From NCBI RefSeq assembly GCF_000003815.2, contig NC_049979.1, forward strand, positions 26,615,248-26,679,247: a stretch of DNA of 64,000 nt, written 5' to 3'. Positions within the stretch are counted from its first letter, which is position 1. Every line of letters starts with the position of its first letter. The notes under the pieces are model-generated. The model was given only the letters and a program-made list of their open reading frames with translations, searched no databases and was not told the origin of the DNA. A program made the position numbers and the translations under genes. Origin of the DNA: Branchiostoma floridae. Lineage: Eukaryota; Chordata; Leptocardii; Amphioxiformes; Branchiostomatidae. Shown in pieces: positions 37,361 through 48,326 of the stretch.

Positions 37361-37642
37361 ACATAGACTCTTACTCCATTTGGAAGACTGTGAGGGAGGA
37401 CCGATTCTCACGACCGGACCGAATCCCATAGAAGGGCCGTGAAAATCGGTCCGGCCTGAAGAAAAGCACAAAAACTTCCCCAAACCACCTCTGAAACTGA
37501 CTGTCATGACTCAAATAGACATTTTCGAGTTAATAAAAGTCATTGTCATCACATAGTTTACTCCATTTGAAAGACTGTGAGGGAGGACCGATTCTCACCA
37601 CCGGACCGAATCCCATAGAAGGGCCGTGAAAATCGGTCCGGC
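37288..37642. repeat. Tandem duplication (period about 197 bp), each with a hairpin
   Basis: Two direct copies start at about 37288 and 37485. Each has CTGAAACTGACTGTCATGAC, AATAAAAGTCATTGTCATCA, then a foldback opening GGACCGATTCTCAC and closing GTGAAAATCGGTCC (37398-37455 and 37583-37640). Differences are few, so the duplication is recent. The foldback may be a tiny inverted-repeat element that was duplicated together with a retroelement tail. Confidence 0.8.
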
Positions 37643-37698
37643 AGTTGAGTTCAACTACGCCAATCTGACCAGCTCCACGCCAAACGCCCGATGGCCCG

Positions 37699-38533
37699 GA
37701 CCTTCTCGGCGTAGCGGTTAGCGCTTGTTTTGTAATCTGGCGGCCCGGATTCGAATCCCGGACTGGGAGCCAGGAGTTTTGTTTCTACTCGACTCTCACA
37801 GTTGTCCAGAAGGAGAAGGCACTGACCAAATATGACGAGAATGGTTAGAGATTTGCACCATTGAATTGCTCTCTTCAACCAGCTGTGTATTTCCTTCATG
37901 AAATCTAACTGAAACAAAAGCTAGAACAAACAAGCGGGACCTCGAGCGAACTGTCGCCTGACAAGTTTGGAAAGCTCCTGAGGCGTTTTTTCATCAAAAC
38001 ATTGCTGTATAGCAGAGGGTACCTCACAGAACAGACGTGTTAGACGTTCTCGTATACAAGAACGAGATCCCGTCTGTATTTCCCAGTTGCCGTTATATCA
38101 GAAGAAAACTAAATCACATCCAGTATTCAGAATATGTATAGACTGGCTGGCATCTCTCTATTGTATTAATTCGCTAAAACAATTCGTCACCATGGTCTTG
38201 GGCGGCTATAGTGAGACCTTTGTTTGGTATGCAATCACTTGACACATCACATATCGGTATCAAAGGGAAATGCCGGTGTTATAACGTTGAGAGATCTTTT
38301 GTCGGCCTAACATCAGAAGGTCATTTGTTTTGCATATAGATCAATCGCCTTCGAGAGAACTGTTATACGACATAGTGTGAATGAACATCTCCCGCGAGGC
38401 ATTTCTACCACCCTCTTGTTAGCCACATTTATAACAAGGAGGCTTTATCATTGATTTATAAATAGGTAACGGCGGAATTTTGATATCGCAACGTTGACCA
38501 AACACCCAACGAAAGCCGTAATGATTTCAGACA
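37699..38533 (+). mobile_element. tRNA-derived SINE, interrupted copy
   Basis: The head (37699-37811) contains a box-A-like TAGCGGTTAGCG, the anticodon-region TTGTAATCTGG resembling tRNA-Thr(TGT), and a box-B-like GGATTCGAATCCC. The body (about 38246-38533) matches the body of the copy at 39869-40253, e.g. AACGTTGAGAGATCTTTTGT. About 435 bp of unrelated DNA separates head from body here but not in the other copy, indicating an insertion here or a deletion there. Confidence 0.7.
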
Positions 38534-39868
38534 TTTCACTATCTCGCTCACTGCATAGGTCACAAAACAATCCAAAGAAGACATGTGGCAGGAAGAAAAA
38601 TACACAACCGTTTACGCAGTGAACAGATATATAAACATGAACTTGAGCATAAACTATGGTAGTACAAAAAAGTTAACGCTAACGTTACGTAACCCAAACC
38701 TGTTTTCAAAATGGTGGATCGCTGCCCGATTCAGACCTCCGGGTCACAATCACATAACTAAGTGTCAACAAATTTAAGACTACAATAAAGTACAGTACAG
38801 GACGATACCGGTATCCACAACATGGTCCACCAATAATTTATATGGGAGCCTACCCACCTTTCCTTTTGACGAGTAGTCTTGAGATCTCTTTCCCGCCTTA
38901 TGCCACACGCCCGTACCCGCCGCATCTTGCCCCGCTCCCCGAGTGTCAATACAGTAGTATGGAAGATTTCTCCGGGCTGGCGTTCTCTTCAGGGTCAGGG
39001 ATCGGCGGGCATCTTTATGTGTTCTTTCTTCCTCCCTGCCCCGCGCGCCACCCATCACAGGCCCAGTAGCCTTGCCACGTCCTCAGTTCTCTCGATCTCT
39101 CTGTTCCCGTCTCTATCTTTGTTGAACTCCAGCCCAGCAGTACTACCAGAATGTCACGTGCGCGTTCAAATACGGGTGACAGCCATCATACTTGTTAAAC
39201 TGATCAACTTCATTCTGTTTCCCAGCCCTCTGTACTCTACGCAGTACATTACTCTGTAAACATCCACGTCCTCTCTCGCGTCCTGTCCTGTCTTGACAGC
39301 CACGTCACACGGCCAGGCCAACCCGACCCATGTCCATATGGTTATAATTACAGCGGCGACCTGGTCCTCACGATGTTATCTCGTGACACACGGTGGTACG
39401 GTTGCTATGCTTTTGTCCGCGTTGTCAGGGGAATTTGCCCAGCCCAAGGCACGGCGGGGTGCCGACCGCGGCCCTGTATCCATGTCTACACACTGATACA
39501 CATTGCTGAATATTTGTCAAGATAACGCATTGATGGTGGTCATGTCAAGAAACAGCAAAAATCACTTACAGAGAGGATGCGTATATTTTTCAAATTCATA
39601 CAAGTATAAAAGTGACACTTATACACTGCTTTCAAAATACCCTATTAAATCAGACGAACGTAAGAAAGGTTAAAAAGCAGATAACTCGTTTCCTAACTGA
39701 GTGATACATCAATTTATTGTCGATACAAGAAAGGAAGACATACACACAGAGCAAATAATTGGTCTTCAGTATAACGTTACATCTTCTTGAACGGGGTGTT
39801 AATTTTTTCCCGCATTTTGACCGGGCCAACAGCGACATTGTAGTAGAAAGGGGTGAAAGACCTTTTCG
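38534..39868. other. Non-coding stretch between SINE copies
   Basis: GC-richer around 38860-39480, with short ORFs up to 126 aa on both strands and no domain recognised. Confidence 0.4.
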
Positions 39869-40253
39869 GCCTATGGGTTAACGCTTGTTTTGTAATCTGG
39901 CGGCCGGGATTCGAATCCCGGGAGCCAGGAGTTTTGTTTCTACTCAACTCTCACAGTTGTCCAGAAGGACATATCGCTATCAAAGGAAAAGGCCGGTGTC
40001 ATAACGTTGAGAGATCTTTTGTCGGCCTAACATCAGAAGGCCATTTGTTTTGCATATAGATTGATCGCCTTCGAGAGAACTGTTATACGACATGGTGTGA
40101 ATGAATACCTCCCGCGAGGCATTCTACCACCCTCTTGTAAGGCCACATTTGTAACAAGGAGGTTTTATCCTTGATTGTATAAATAGGTAACGGCGGAATT
40201 TTGATATCGCAACGTTGACCAAACACCCAACGAAAGCAGTAATGATTTCAGAC
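39869..40253 (+). mobile_element. tRNA-derived SINE, continuous copy
   Basis: About 385 bp. The head has the same TTGTAATCTGGCGG and a box-B-like GGATTCGAATCCC; its box A is weaker (TATGGGTTAACG). The body runs directly on through CAGAAGGACATATCGCTATC to AAAGCAGTAATGATTTCAGA. The head resembles tRNA-Thr(TGT), but no cloverleaf with full pairing is retained. No poly-A tail or clear target duplication was seen. Confidence 0.7.
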
Positions 40254-43200
40254 TTCAACCCCCGTACACGCCCGACAACACGTAGAAACTAAGTTTTCTA
40301 TGCTGATCATGGGTTCAAAGGGTGTCTAGTCACTGCCACGGTTTTAATAATAGCGCAGCAGATATTACATAGGTGGGGAGTTGCATGGATTTATGATCCC
40401 AAAATGAGGAGTTTTTGATGCCCCAAATTTATAAAAGAAAACACAAGCAATCTGCAAGAAGTGAATGAGTGGGCTTTCGCATATACATTTTATAGTTAGG
40501 TTGACTTGATCTTTGTTACTAGTACTTGTACGAGTCACGATTACCACCTTGAGTGTTTTACTTGCTCAGCTAGTGACATTCACATTTGGGGAGAATAACG
40601 ACAATACGAATGAAGATTCGCAGATCTATGACAAACGGAAAAAATGGCGTCGGTTATAAGAAGGATCCCGGGCTGCAAACAACAACACTCTCTTTAACCC
40701 CTCCTTCACCAACTAAATTACTTCTGTGTGTTTTAGTAAAATTCAAATCTTTTGTGTAATGTATCATTTTCAAGCAGAAGGACACCAAAAGTTTACCACG
40801 TATTAAAAGCCTATATATATATTCCTTTTTTCAACACATTGATTCAAACATGGCGTCGGTTTGTAAACAAACTGGAGGGCCGGCCGACCGATCTAATCCA
40901 GCTCCCTCGCCAATTCCCCCTTCTTCCCCAGACTTTGCTTTACATTGTGTGCTTCATTACAAGTTGCGTTTTTTTTACATAGATGTGGCTTTTTTTTAAT
41001 TTCAATTTTCCTATCAAGGACGCCAGAGCTAGTCGAACACATGCCGACGCATCAAACAGCGGCTTGTGCAGAGTTTGTTACCGGTCGTATTGAATCAGGA
41101 ACTGTAGTTCATTAGAGAAATACATAGGTGTAATGAGTTATTGGAAAGAATACCTTATTAAGTCGGAAAGCGAGGGTTGATATTTCCGAGGCGTTGTCGA
41201 TTATTGATAGAACAGGACAGGGCCAGAGTCAAGTTCTCAATCAAGGGCGGAAATATGTAGAAAGGCGGTCAGTGTTGACGTTGCTTTCATGGATGTGTTT
41301 TGAAAACAAATTATATATAGAAAGTCGACTTCATCGACGAACTATCCGTACTCTGCCGGTTAAATTTGTGTGTGTCTAGCGCAGATATAATGTACGTAGG
41401 AAAGAACGGAAATGGCGACGGGTTCCGCGCGTCACCGGCCCCGCGCGGGGAATGCCCCGGGGGAATGTCGGAAACTGATATTTCCTTGCACCTTAGCTTC
41501 GGTATTTTATAAATATTGGTGACAGAATAGACGAGAATATAGCAAAGAAGGGACTGAGAGGGCTGTGTCAGTATTAAAGATGCATCATCGTAGGAATGAA
41601 AGCTTGGGTATTGTTTACTGTGCAAACAGGGGAACAATTGGGGCGGAGACAGGCGTGCATTTGAAAGGGTAGGTTCGCGGGAAAAATTCAGCTCGTCTAG
41701 GTGAAACAAAAACATTTCAAGTTTCCGCCCTCAAAGGTGAGAACCAATCAGCTACCGTTGCCATTAGTGAAATGGATGATTGACATTGATTGACATGGCT
41801 TTCAAGATAGGATTTTCAGGGCCTTTTTAGACCATCGTGACACATATTCTCCAAGCAGAGGTTTGGTCCGGCGGAGATAGTATCATGGTAGTAGTCGGTA
41901 TTTGTATTATTTAGATATCTCTTTTGGAGTGGGGGAGTCCCAACAAAGCTTTGCACTGAATACAGAACCCAAGCGTAATACGTTAAAACGTAACTTTGTC
42001 CATTAAAGGTTATGTGTTCGGTGCCGTTTATCTCCATGTGTGTCTGTTTGTAGCCTGCATAACTCGCAAAGTATGGATTCTGATGAATCTTGAATGTGGG
42101 TAGGGTAGTAAACATAAAAGTCAAGTTCTAAAATGGTTCCGCCTATCGGTTTTCTAGCGTACTGCAGTGAACTTTCGGTTTTGATATCTAGTGTTCTGGC
42201 CATGCTTTGGTCAAGATTCATAAGTCTAAGATAGATCTTGTAACTTAAGAAAAAATATGTAGGTGTGTACAGGTGAACATAAGGTGGGAAAAGTTTAAAC
42301 TATGAAAATCTTATCTTAGTATGAAAATCTTATCTTACAGCAAAGAAGGCTGTTGTAGCGCTACCTCAAAAATTAGATGTGACGTACCCTGCTGATTTGA
42401 ATGATTTATGTTTAATAATTTTCGCTTTAGTTTGCTTCGTGATGCCTCAAATATGAAATTTCCATCATTTACTACTAAAGAATTATAGTATCCTGTCATT
42501 AATTATGCAAAAGAGGTATCTATTTGCATAATTGATATCCAAAGAATTTCGGTCTTTCTCAGTTACATATGTGAGAAGTTAGATGGAATGTAGGGATTTA
42601 TAACATTTTGCCATTACTTATGCAAATTAGACATTACAAAACCTAAAAAAGCATGACGATCCATCAAAACGTTCTTGATTTATTCTCTTCTAAACTTTGA
42701 AACAATTTCCGAAAATAAAGGTGCTAGGGGACCCAAACTTACAGCACTAACTCTCTGCCCCAAGAGATACCCACCTTTAAAAAATCAAGACCGTGAAATG
42801 TCAGGAAACAGGAAATATAAAAACAGTAGTTCCGCTGCAGTACCTTAGGGAGTAGATAGGGGATCCATTATCGAACTTGACCTTCGATTTCCCTGACTTC
42901 CAAATACCATTAAAGGTCCATCCAAGACTTAATCAAGTTATACTGTTCACAGACACACACACAAATATTTGTATGGAGTATAGAGGGTTATGGATAGAGG
43001 GGTTGTCACCTGACGGCTAAACACGCCCAAATATAACATTTTGGCAAAGGTAAATATAGATTTTCAGAATTTACTCAGAATGAGGCAAGCTTAACTTTTT
43101 TTGGAAAGAGTTGATAAAATGTTTGCGAGGCTTCTCCCAAGATGGAATCATTGCATGGATATGTGTGCGTGCAAGACTGTGTTGTGAGCATGGCTAGCTA

Positions 43201-43331
43201 ATAAACATCTTTTTCATATAGAGACTCACAAATCCATTAGACCCAGCGTCGCCAGGGTGTTTTTAACACCATTCTTGTTGTTGTTCCCTTGATATTTTTT
43301 CCTATTGACAGAAGCAGTTTGAAACCACCAT
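40254..43331. other. Non-coding stretch
   Basis: Contains a lone CTCCAAGCAG transposon end (41849) and a 19-bp direct duplication at 42302-42340 (ATGAAAATCTTATCTTA). A 134-aa minus-strand ORF (41311-41715) has no domain. Confidence 0.45.
41849..41900. mobile_element. Solo end of CTCCAAGCAG inverted-repeat family
   Basis: CTCCAAGCAGAGGTTTGGTC followed by GATAGTATCATGG, resembling the left arm of the family. No matching right end was found nearby. Confidence 0.5.
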
Positions 43332-43416
43332 CTATCGACTTGATATTCCTAAATACATTGTTCTTAAAAAAAGAACGGATAAAGGTTACCCTACGGACAA
43401 AGGTTAACTAGCGTTA
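43332..43416. mobile_element. Right-end fragment of the TTATCC MITE family
   Basis: Has TCGACTTGATATTCCTAAA, TGTTCTTAAAA, GGATAAAGG and AAAGGTTAACTAGCGTTACC, in the same order as the right half of 23862-24070. The left half is missing. Confidence 0.55.
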
Positions 43417-43837
43417 CCACCTGTCCACTTTACACTAGATTTTATCGCATTTCCAAACCTGGGCCCGGCCGGGCAGCTTTCGGGAATGAAAAGTATGATA
43501 TAAAAAAAAATAACACCAAATTACACAAGACGTAGTGGTGCTAGTCTGACCGTTTCCAAAATCATATCCAGTTACTTGAGTAACTGTTTTTTGCCGTATC
43601 TTATTACCTGGATGTTCAACCTTCATCGACGTATCTTTCCGTATATATTTATATATTTTTTTGTTTCAACGAACAGACCGCCCGGGCCACGGTTTGCAAA
43701 TGAGACAGTGAAACAGTTGTATTTCTTCTAACAAATCTCTTCCCAAGTTGAGCGTATCCTCAGCTAGTTACCTGCATGTATGCAGGTATGGTTTTGATGC
43801 TGGTGGAAACTTTTCGGTAGCCGGGGATGTAGGGCGC

Positions 43838-44405
43838 TGTATCTCGTGAACGGATGGTGCGAGCACGACGATTTTTGGTACGTGGGTTGGGGGTGGTAGC
43901 CTGACACTCAGGTGTGATTTTGGGCCTCCTGGCGCTTGACCTTGACATTGAAGGTGGCATTTTTGGTGTTTTTGGGGCACTTTTGGCGCTGTGTGTCCGG
44001 AACGATACGCGCGATTGCGACGATTTTTGGTGCATGGGTGGGGGGTTGTTGCCTGTTGCCTAGGATTGACTTTGGGCCTTGTCGCGTTTGAACTTGACCC
44101 GGCAGGTCGAATTTTGTGTCCGGGAGGGGTGTTTCCGGAGTTATATCTTCTGAACGGCTGGTGCTGGCGCGATGATATTTGGCACATGTGTCGGCGGTGG
44201 CTGAATAATGCTCAATTTTGATTTTGGCGCCCTTGGTGCTTGAACTTGACATTTTAGGTTACCTTTTGTGCGGGCACGGGGCGTGCGCTGTATCTCCGGA
44301 ACGCAAGGTGCCATTGTGTTGCCATTTGGTACGTGAGTTGTTTGTGGTGTCCTGGTGGTCAGGTTTGATTTTGGGCCTCCTAGTGCTTGAACTTGATACT
44401 GTATA
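43838..44405. repeat. Four diverged tandem units of about 150 bp
   Basis: Units begin near 43838, 43989, 44140 and 44288. Each has a CTGTATCTCCGGAACG-like opening, a GACGATTTTTGGTACGTGGG-like centre and a TTTTGGGCCTCCTGGCGCTT-like end followed by GAACTTGACAT. Minus-strand Pro/Lys/Thr-rich ORFs (114-139 aa) follow from the repeats. Divergence is moderate, so the array is older than those at 5.3 and 7.1 kb. It could be part of a larger dispersed family. Confidence 0.75.
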
Positions 44406-46500
44406 GGTTGACCCTGTTTTAGTGTGGTTGGGGCATCCTCCCAATATCTGCTTGGTTTTAAAAACAGATTATGGTTGGGTGTAGAACCATCATCTGGCCT
44501 GGGCCACCTTCAATGTATCAGGTTACTTAGTGGCACTGACAGTTTGCCAGATGACGGGAGTGTGCCAGATTATATATCTGTTGGTCAGGTATAATTGGAG
44601 TTTGCTTATTACTCTTTGTGGTGTTTCTAGAGCTGTATAGTACTGAGTTTTAAGTTCCGGTACAAGTTCCTTTACCCTGTTGGCAATCATGGTTGAACTT
44701 GAACTTAAACAGAAGAAGATGCAATTTTCTAATGTGGAGGAGAACTGTATAGAGTGTGGGCATAAGAGAAAGGTATGTGTATGATTTGTCCTGTGTTTCT
44801 TTTTGTTTCTTTGGTAATGCCATTTCCATACTGTATACAGGTAATTTGTTGTTTTGGGCTAGTCATATTCGCTTGGTTTTTGGGCCTGCTTAATCTATGG
44901 TACAGGCAGGGTTAAGTGGTGGAGGCTTAGCTTTGTTCTGTTTTAAATTCAGTATCGTTTGTTGCATTTTGTCGCGGCAAACATATGATGAAATTCCCCT
45001 TCTAAGCAACTGCTCATTGGTTTGTGGGGATGTTTGCTGGGTGTTTGCTTTGACTACAACAGCTTCTGAACTTTTCAAAGCTTCCATTGCCAGCAGCTTG
45101 CCATCTATAAATGGGATTGACAAGGACATTTTTCATAGTAAATTATGCTGTTAAATTTGCCTTAGATACTACAGGAGATTTAGGTTTGGGTTGGATGGAT
45201 TGAATGAAATATCATACCACCCTGGGGACTAACTGTTGCTGCTGCATGGGGGCTACCACTATTCATGTTGTCTAATGTCTATGGAACTACAGATAAAAGT
45301 ATCATTGGTCAAATTATGCGAGTAACATTCCGATGTCAAGTGAATAACACCCCAGAAATAAATCTTTAATGAATATCATTGGAAGAACACAAACCAAGGA
45401 GACTTAGCAGCTGCATTAGGTCAGTACATTGAAATAGGAAGATATTAGTATATCATGTGACAGAGTAACTACATATGCATGGGCCATCTGAGACAAAAAA
45501 AGGTAGCGTCTCAACAACTTCAAAGTACTGTGGTTGGTTACATACTTAAGAAATCCAAAATAAGTAATGTTCATCCCTGTCCAAACTTACAAATTCAGAA
45601 AATGGAATTTCAGAGTCAGACTTTTGCATGGTGCACAACCAACACAGTAAAAAGCTCATTTTTCCAACCACGTACCACAGACAAAAAGGCAAAAATACAC
45701 AATAGGTCTACAGAAACCCAATACATTTCATGCAGGCCTGAGGTCTACGAACTCTTGTTTTTCTTTTTTTTGTGTGTGTGTGCTCAGCTTCAAAACCAGT
45801 TTATATCTGGATCGCCTGGAGGATTTTAGATAAGGCTTCTGTGTACTTGCTGCAATAGACGGTCGGTGTTTGACAAGGCAGTGGGGCGATAGACCCCAAT
45901 ACTATGACTACACTGGTATGCGCCAATACAGACCCGCGTTGATACGTGATTTAATTGTATAACGTGTACTCACATAGATGAATAGGTCAGACGTATACAA
46001 ATGTTGTTGTGTGATTGACATGTTGTCATTTTAGACACTTTGATGAGGCCATTTTAATTTGATTATATGGATGACATCCTCTGAAAACCACAAAAATGGT
46101 GCGAATAAAAACATGTTTGGCCCCCAAAAATGTTGCCTTTATTATGACTGAACACACTGAGTATGGGATACCAAACAATATAGTTTCATTTTCTAAATAT
46201 TCGTCTTTAACTTTGTAATTTGTCATTCTCTGTCATTAGCATCCGTTATTCGATTTTTGTGTCCTACTTAATAATAATTCTATCAAAACGTATAGTCAAG
46301 AACAGAATTTGTAGTATGAAACTGGACTATATACTTGTACTGTCGAAAATTTTGGCACTCATTCATTTTCCTCCATCTATAATACCTGGAGCGGGAATTA
46401 TACTTTTAATGTAAGACCTTAAAATAGCAGCTTCAACTTTCTCTTCTACATCGACTAGTTAATGGTAATTTTTTTCAAATCATATATCATCATCATCTTC
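44406..46500. other. Non-coding stretch with one possible short exon
   Basis: Apart from the candidate exon at 44690-44773, nothing is recognised. A 116-aa ORF at 45479-45829 has no domain. Confidence 0.4.
44690..44773 (+). CDS. Possible short exon with splice donor (weak)
   Basis: An ATG opens MVELELKQKKMQFSNVEENC, continuing IECGHKRK, and then meets a donor-like AAG|GTATGTGTATG. The composition (charged, one C-x2-C) is more protein-like than the neighbouring ORFs. No acceptor-bounded partner exon, promoter or homologue was recognised. It may be a chance open stretch or a transposon remnant. Confidence 0.15.
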
Positions 46501-46504
46501 GCCG

Positions 46505-46752
46505 CATATCATATACACACAAGCACACACACTACTACACACACACACACTTCCCTCTATACTCTCGTTTTCTCTCCCCCCCTTTCCCTCCTTTTCTTCC
46601 TCCCTCTGTCTCTCTGTCTCCCCATGTCTCTCTTCCTCTCTCCCCCTCGCTCTCCCCTTTTCTCTCCTCTCTCCCTTCCCTCTCTCCATCTTTCTTTCCT
46701 TCTCTCTCCTCCTCTCTCTGCCTCTCCCCCTAACTCCTCCCCTTTCTCTAAA
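46505..46752. repeat. Low-complexity CA and polypyrimidine tract
   Basis: A short ACAC tract is followed by about 190 bases that are almost all C and T on the plus strand (TCTCTCC/CCCTCTC variants). Ser/Pro/Leu- and Arg/Glu-rich ORFs here are artefacts. Such mirror-like polypyrimidine DNA can form triplexes. Confidence 0.95.
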
Positions 46753-47206
46753 TACGTTATGTATGAAAGCCACGCCATTGCACGAGACTCCCGTTGCGTA
46801 TTGAATGTGGCACCAAGGTGTTACAAGTACTTATAAAAGGTGTTTCCTATCACTCCAACCGTTGACAGAACTGTCACTGACAGGCCCCACTTCCGTCCAC
46901 ACCTTCCAAACGGAGTGTGCCTACCCGAGTCACGCTAGGGCGGGCTTCAAACATGTCGGGCCGGCGTTTGATTCACTGGAAATGGGGCAATAAGACAAAT
47001 ACTGTGCAGGGGAGAGGCAGTGTTTTGTGCTGCAGCGTTCTGGTAAAGTGATAGAACACAGAAACAAAGGCAGACACTCGCGCCAGGTCTACATTCGTCA
47101 ATACATCACTGTAACCACTATGTAACTCTTAATGGTTATATTAACAGCTCTCTCTCTTTATTTGATTCATCACTTTCTATAAGAAAGCTATGCCTTTGAT
47201 GTGTCT
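46753..47206. other. Non-coding spacer
   Basis: Nothing recognised. Confidence 0.45.
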
Positions 47207-47208
47207 GT

Positions 47209-47270
<62 letters not shown>

Positions 47271-47312
47271 TGTGAGTGTGCGTTCGCGTGCGTGTGTCTG
47301 AGTGTGTGTCTG
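47207..47312. repeat. (GT)n microsatellite
   Basis: Continuous GT repeats on the plus strand with a GAGTGTGAGTGTGCG tail. Downstream to about 47460 is a repeat-like segment with ATTTTTGGTATG similar to the centre of the 43.8-kb units. Confidence 0.97.
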
Positions 47313-47829
47313 TAAACATAACTGAAGAAGCCTTGGATGGGTCCTTATGATATTTGGTCGGGGAAAACGAAGTTCAAGTTTGATATTGGGACCCTAGCGG
47401 CTTTCTAAGGTAATGCAGCAGAATTAATGGTGTTGACGGATCTTCATGATTTTTGGTATGTAGATAGCCTAACTGATGAATTGCATAATTAGATTCAACA
47501 TGCAAATCAACCGCTAGCAAATTTGCATGATCCGTAATGAACATGTATTCTCCACATGTGGTTGAGGATATGCTGCATGGCTTTATCGGGTGTTCACTCG
47601 TTAAGGTTTATCGTAAACATTCCCAATGATAAAAGGCAACGATGTCTTAAGAGAGATATGTGTTAGAATTAATTCGAACGATAGTGTTGGGAGCTCATAC
47701 AGAAAAATTACTCTATTTGAATTTAGCTAAAATATCATAAATACATATATTGTCAGTTTTAGTTGTGGTGTGAAATAACGTATTCACCCACGGCTCCAAG
47801 CCGACAAAAATCGTAACATTGCAAAATCT

Positions 47830-47903
47830 TACGATTTTGAGGTCTCATCAAGACTTACCCACATATCAATACAATCCATGTAGGCGTTCTCGAGTTATGA
47901 TGC
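47830..47903 (+). repeat. Dispersed module, copy 2
   Basis: ATCAAGACTTACCCACATAT, then ACAATCCATG and GCGTTCTCGAGTTAT, followed by ACATACATACACAC. It is colinear with 61035-61125. Confidence 0.55.
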
Positions 47904-48025
47904 ACAGCCCGAAACATACATACACACAAAGCTACAAAAAATTCTTGGCGACAGTAAAAACCACAAAGTACATACATACAAATGTACATATATACTGCTC
48001 TCTTTTTATACCAACTACATTAATG

Positions 48026-48095
48026 CTAGTTCACTTTTATCCGTGGGGTAACCTATATTCGTATTCGTTGTTTTTAAAAACATTGTACTTACGAA
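48026..48095. mobile_element. Left-end fragment of the TTATCC MITE family
   Basis: CTAGTTCACTTTTATCCGTG followed by GGGTAACCTATAT and TTTTTAAAAACAT, colinear with the left end at 23862. The right half is absent; a different hairpin follows. Confidence 0.6.
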
Positions 48096-48128
48096 TATCG
48101 ATTCGCGATTTTTAACGGGAATACGCCG

Positions 48129-48326
48129 GGGGGCTTGTGGATTCGCGATTGTTAACCGGCGGGAAAGGAAAATATGCCGGGAATGAAAAATGCCGGGAAA
48201 GAAATATATACAGGGAAACGTGTACGGCCCCCCAGCTTCCCGGTATATATTCCTTTCCCAGCATTTTCTTTTCCCATCATATTTTCCTTTCCCGCCGGTT
48301 AAGAATCGCGAATCCACAAGACCCCT
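48129..48326. mobile_element. Long imperfect hairpin, arms about 85-90 bp
   Basis: Left arm (48129-48219) and right arm (about 48236-48326) pair over GGCTTGTGGATTCGCGATT, TTAACCGGCGGGAAAGGAAA and AAATATATAC. Identity is high but with more differences than the 28.3-kb hairpin. Part of the arm (GATTCGCGATT...TTAAC) also occurs just outside, at about 48100. It fits a foldback transposon. Confidence 0.75.

Noticed and set aside
43760-44252. Pro/Lys-rich minus ORFs of 91-139 aa
   Set aside because: They overlap in different frames within a diverged tandem repeat; no domain.
46462-46836. Ser/Pro/Leu and Arg/Glu ORFs
   Set aside because: Translation of a polypyrimidine low-complexity tract.
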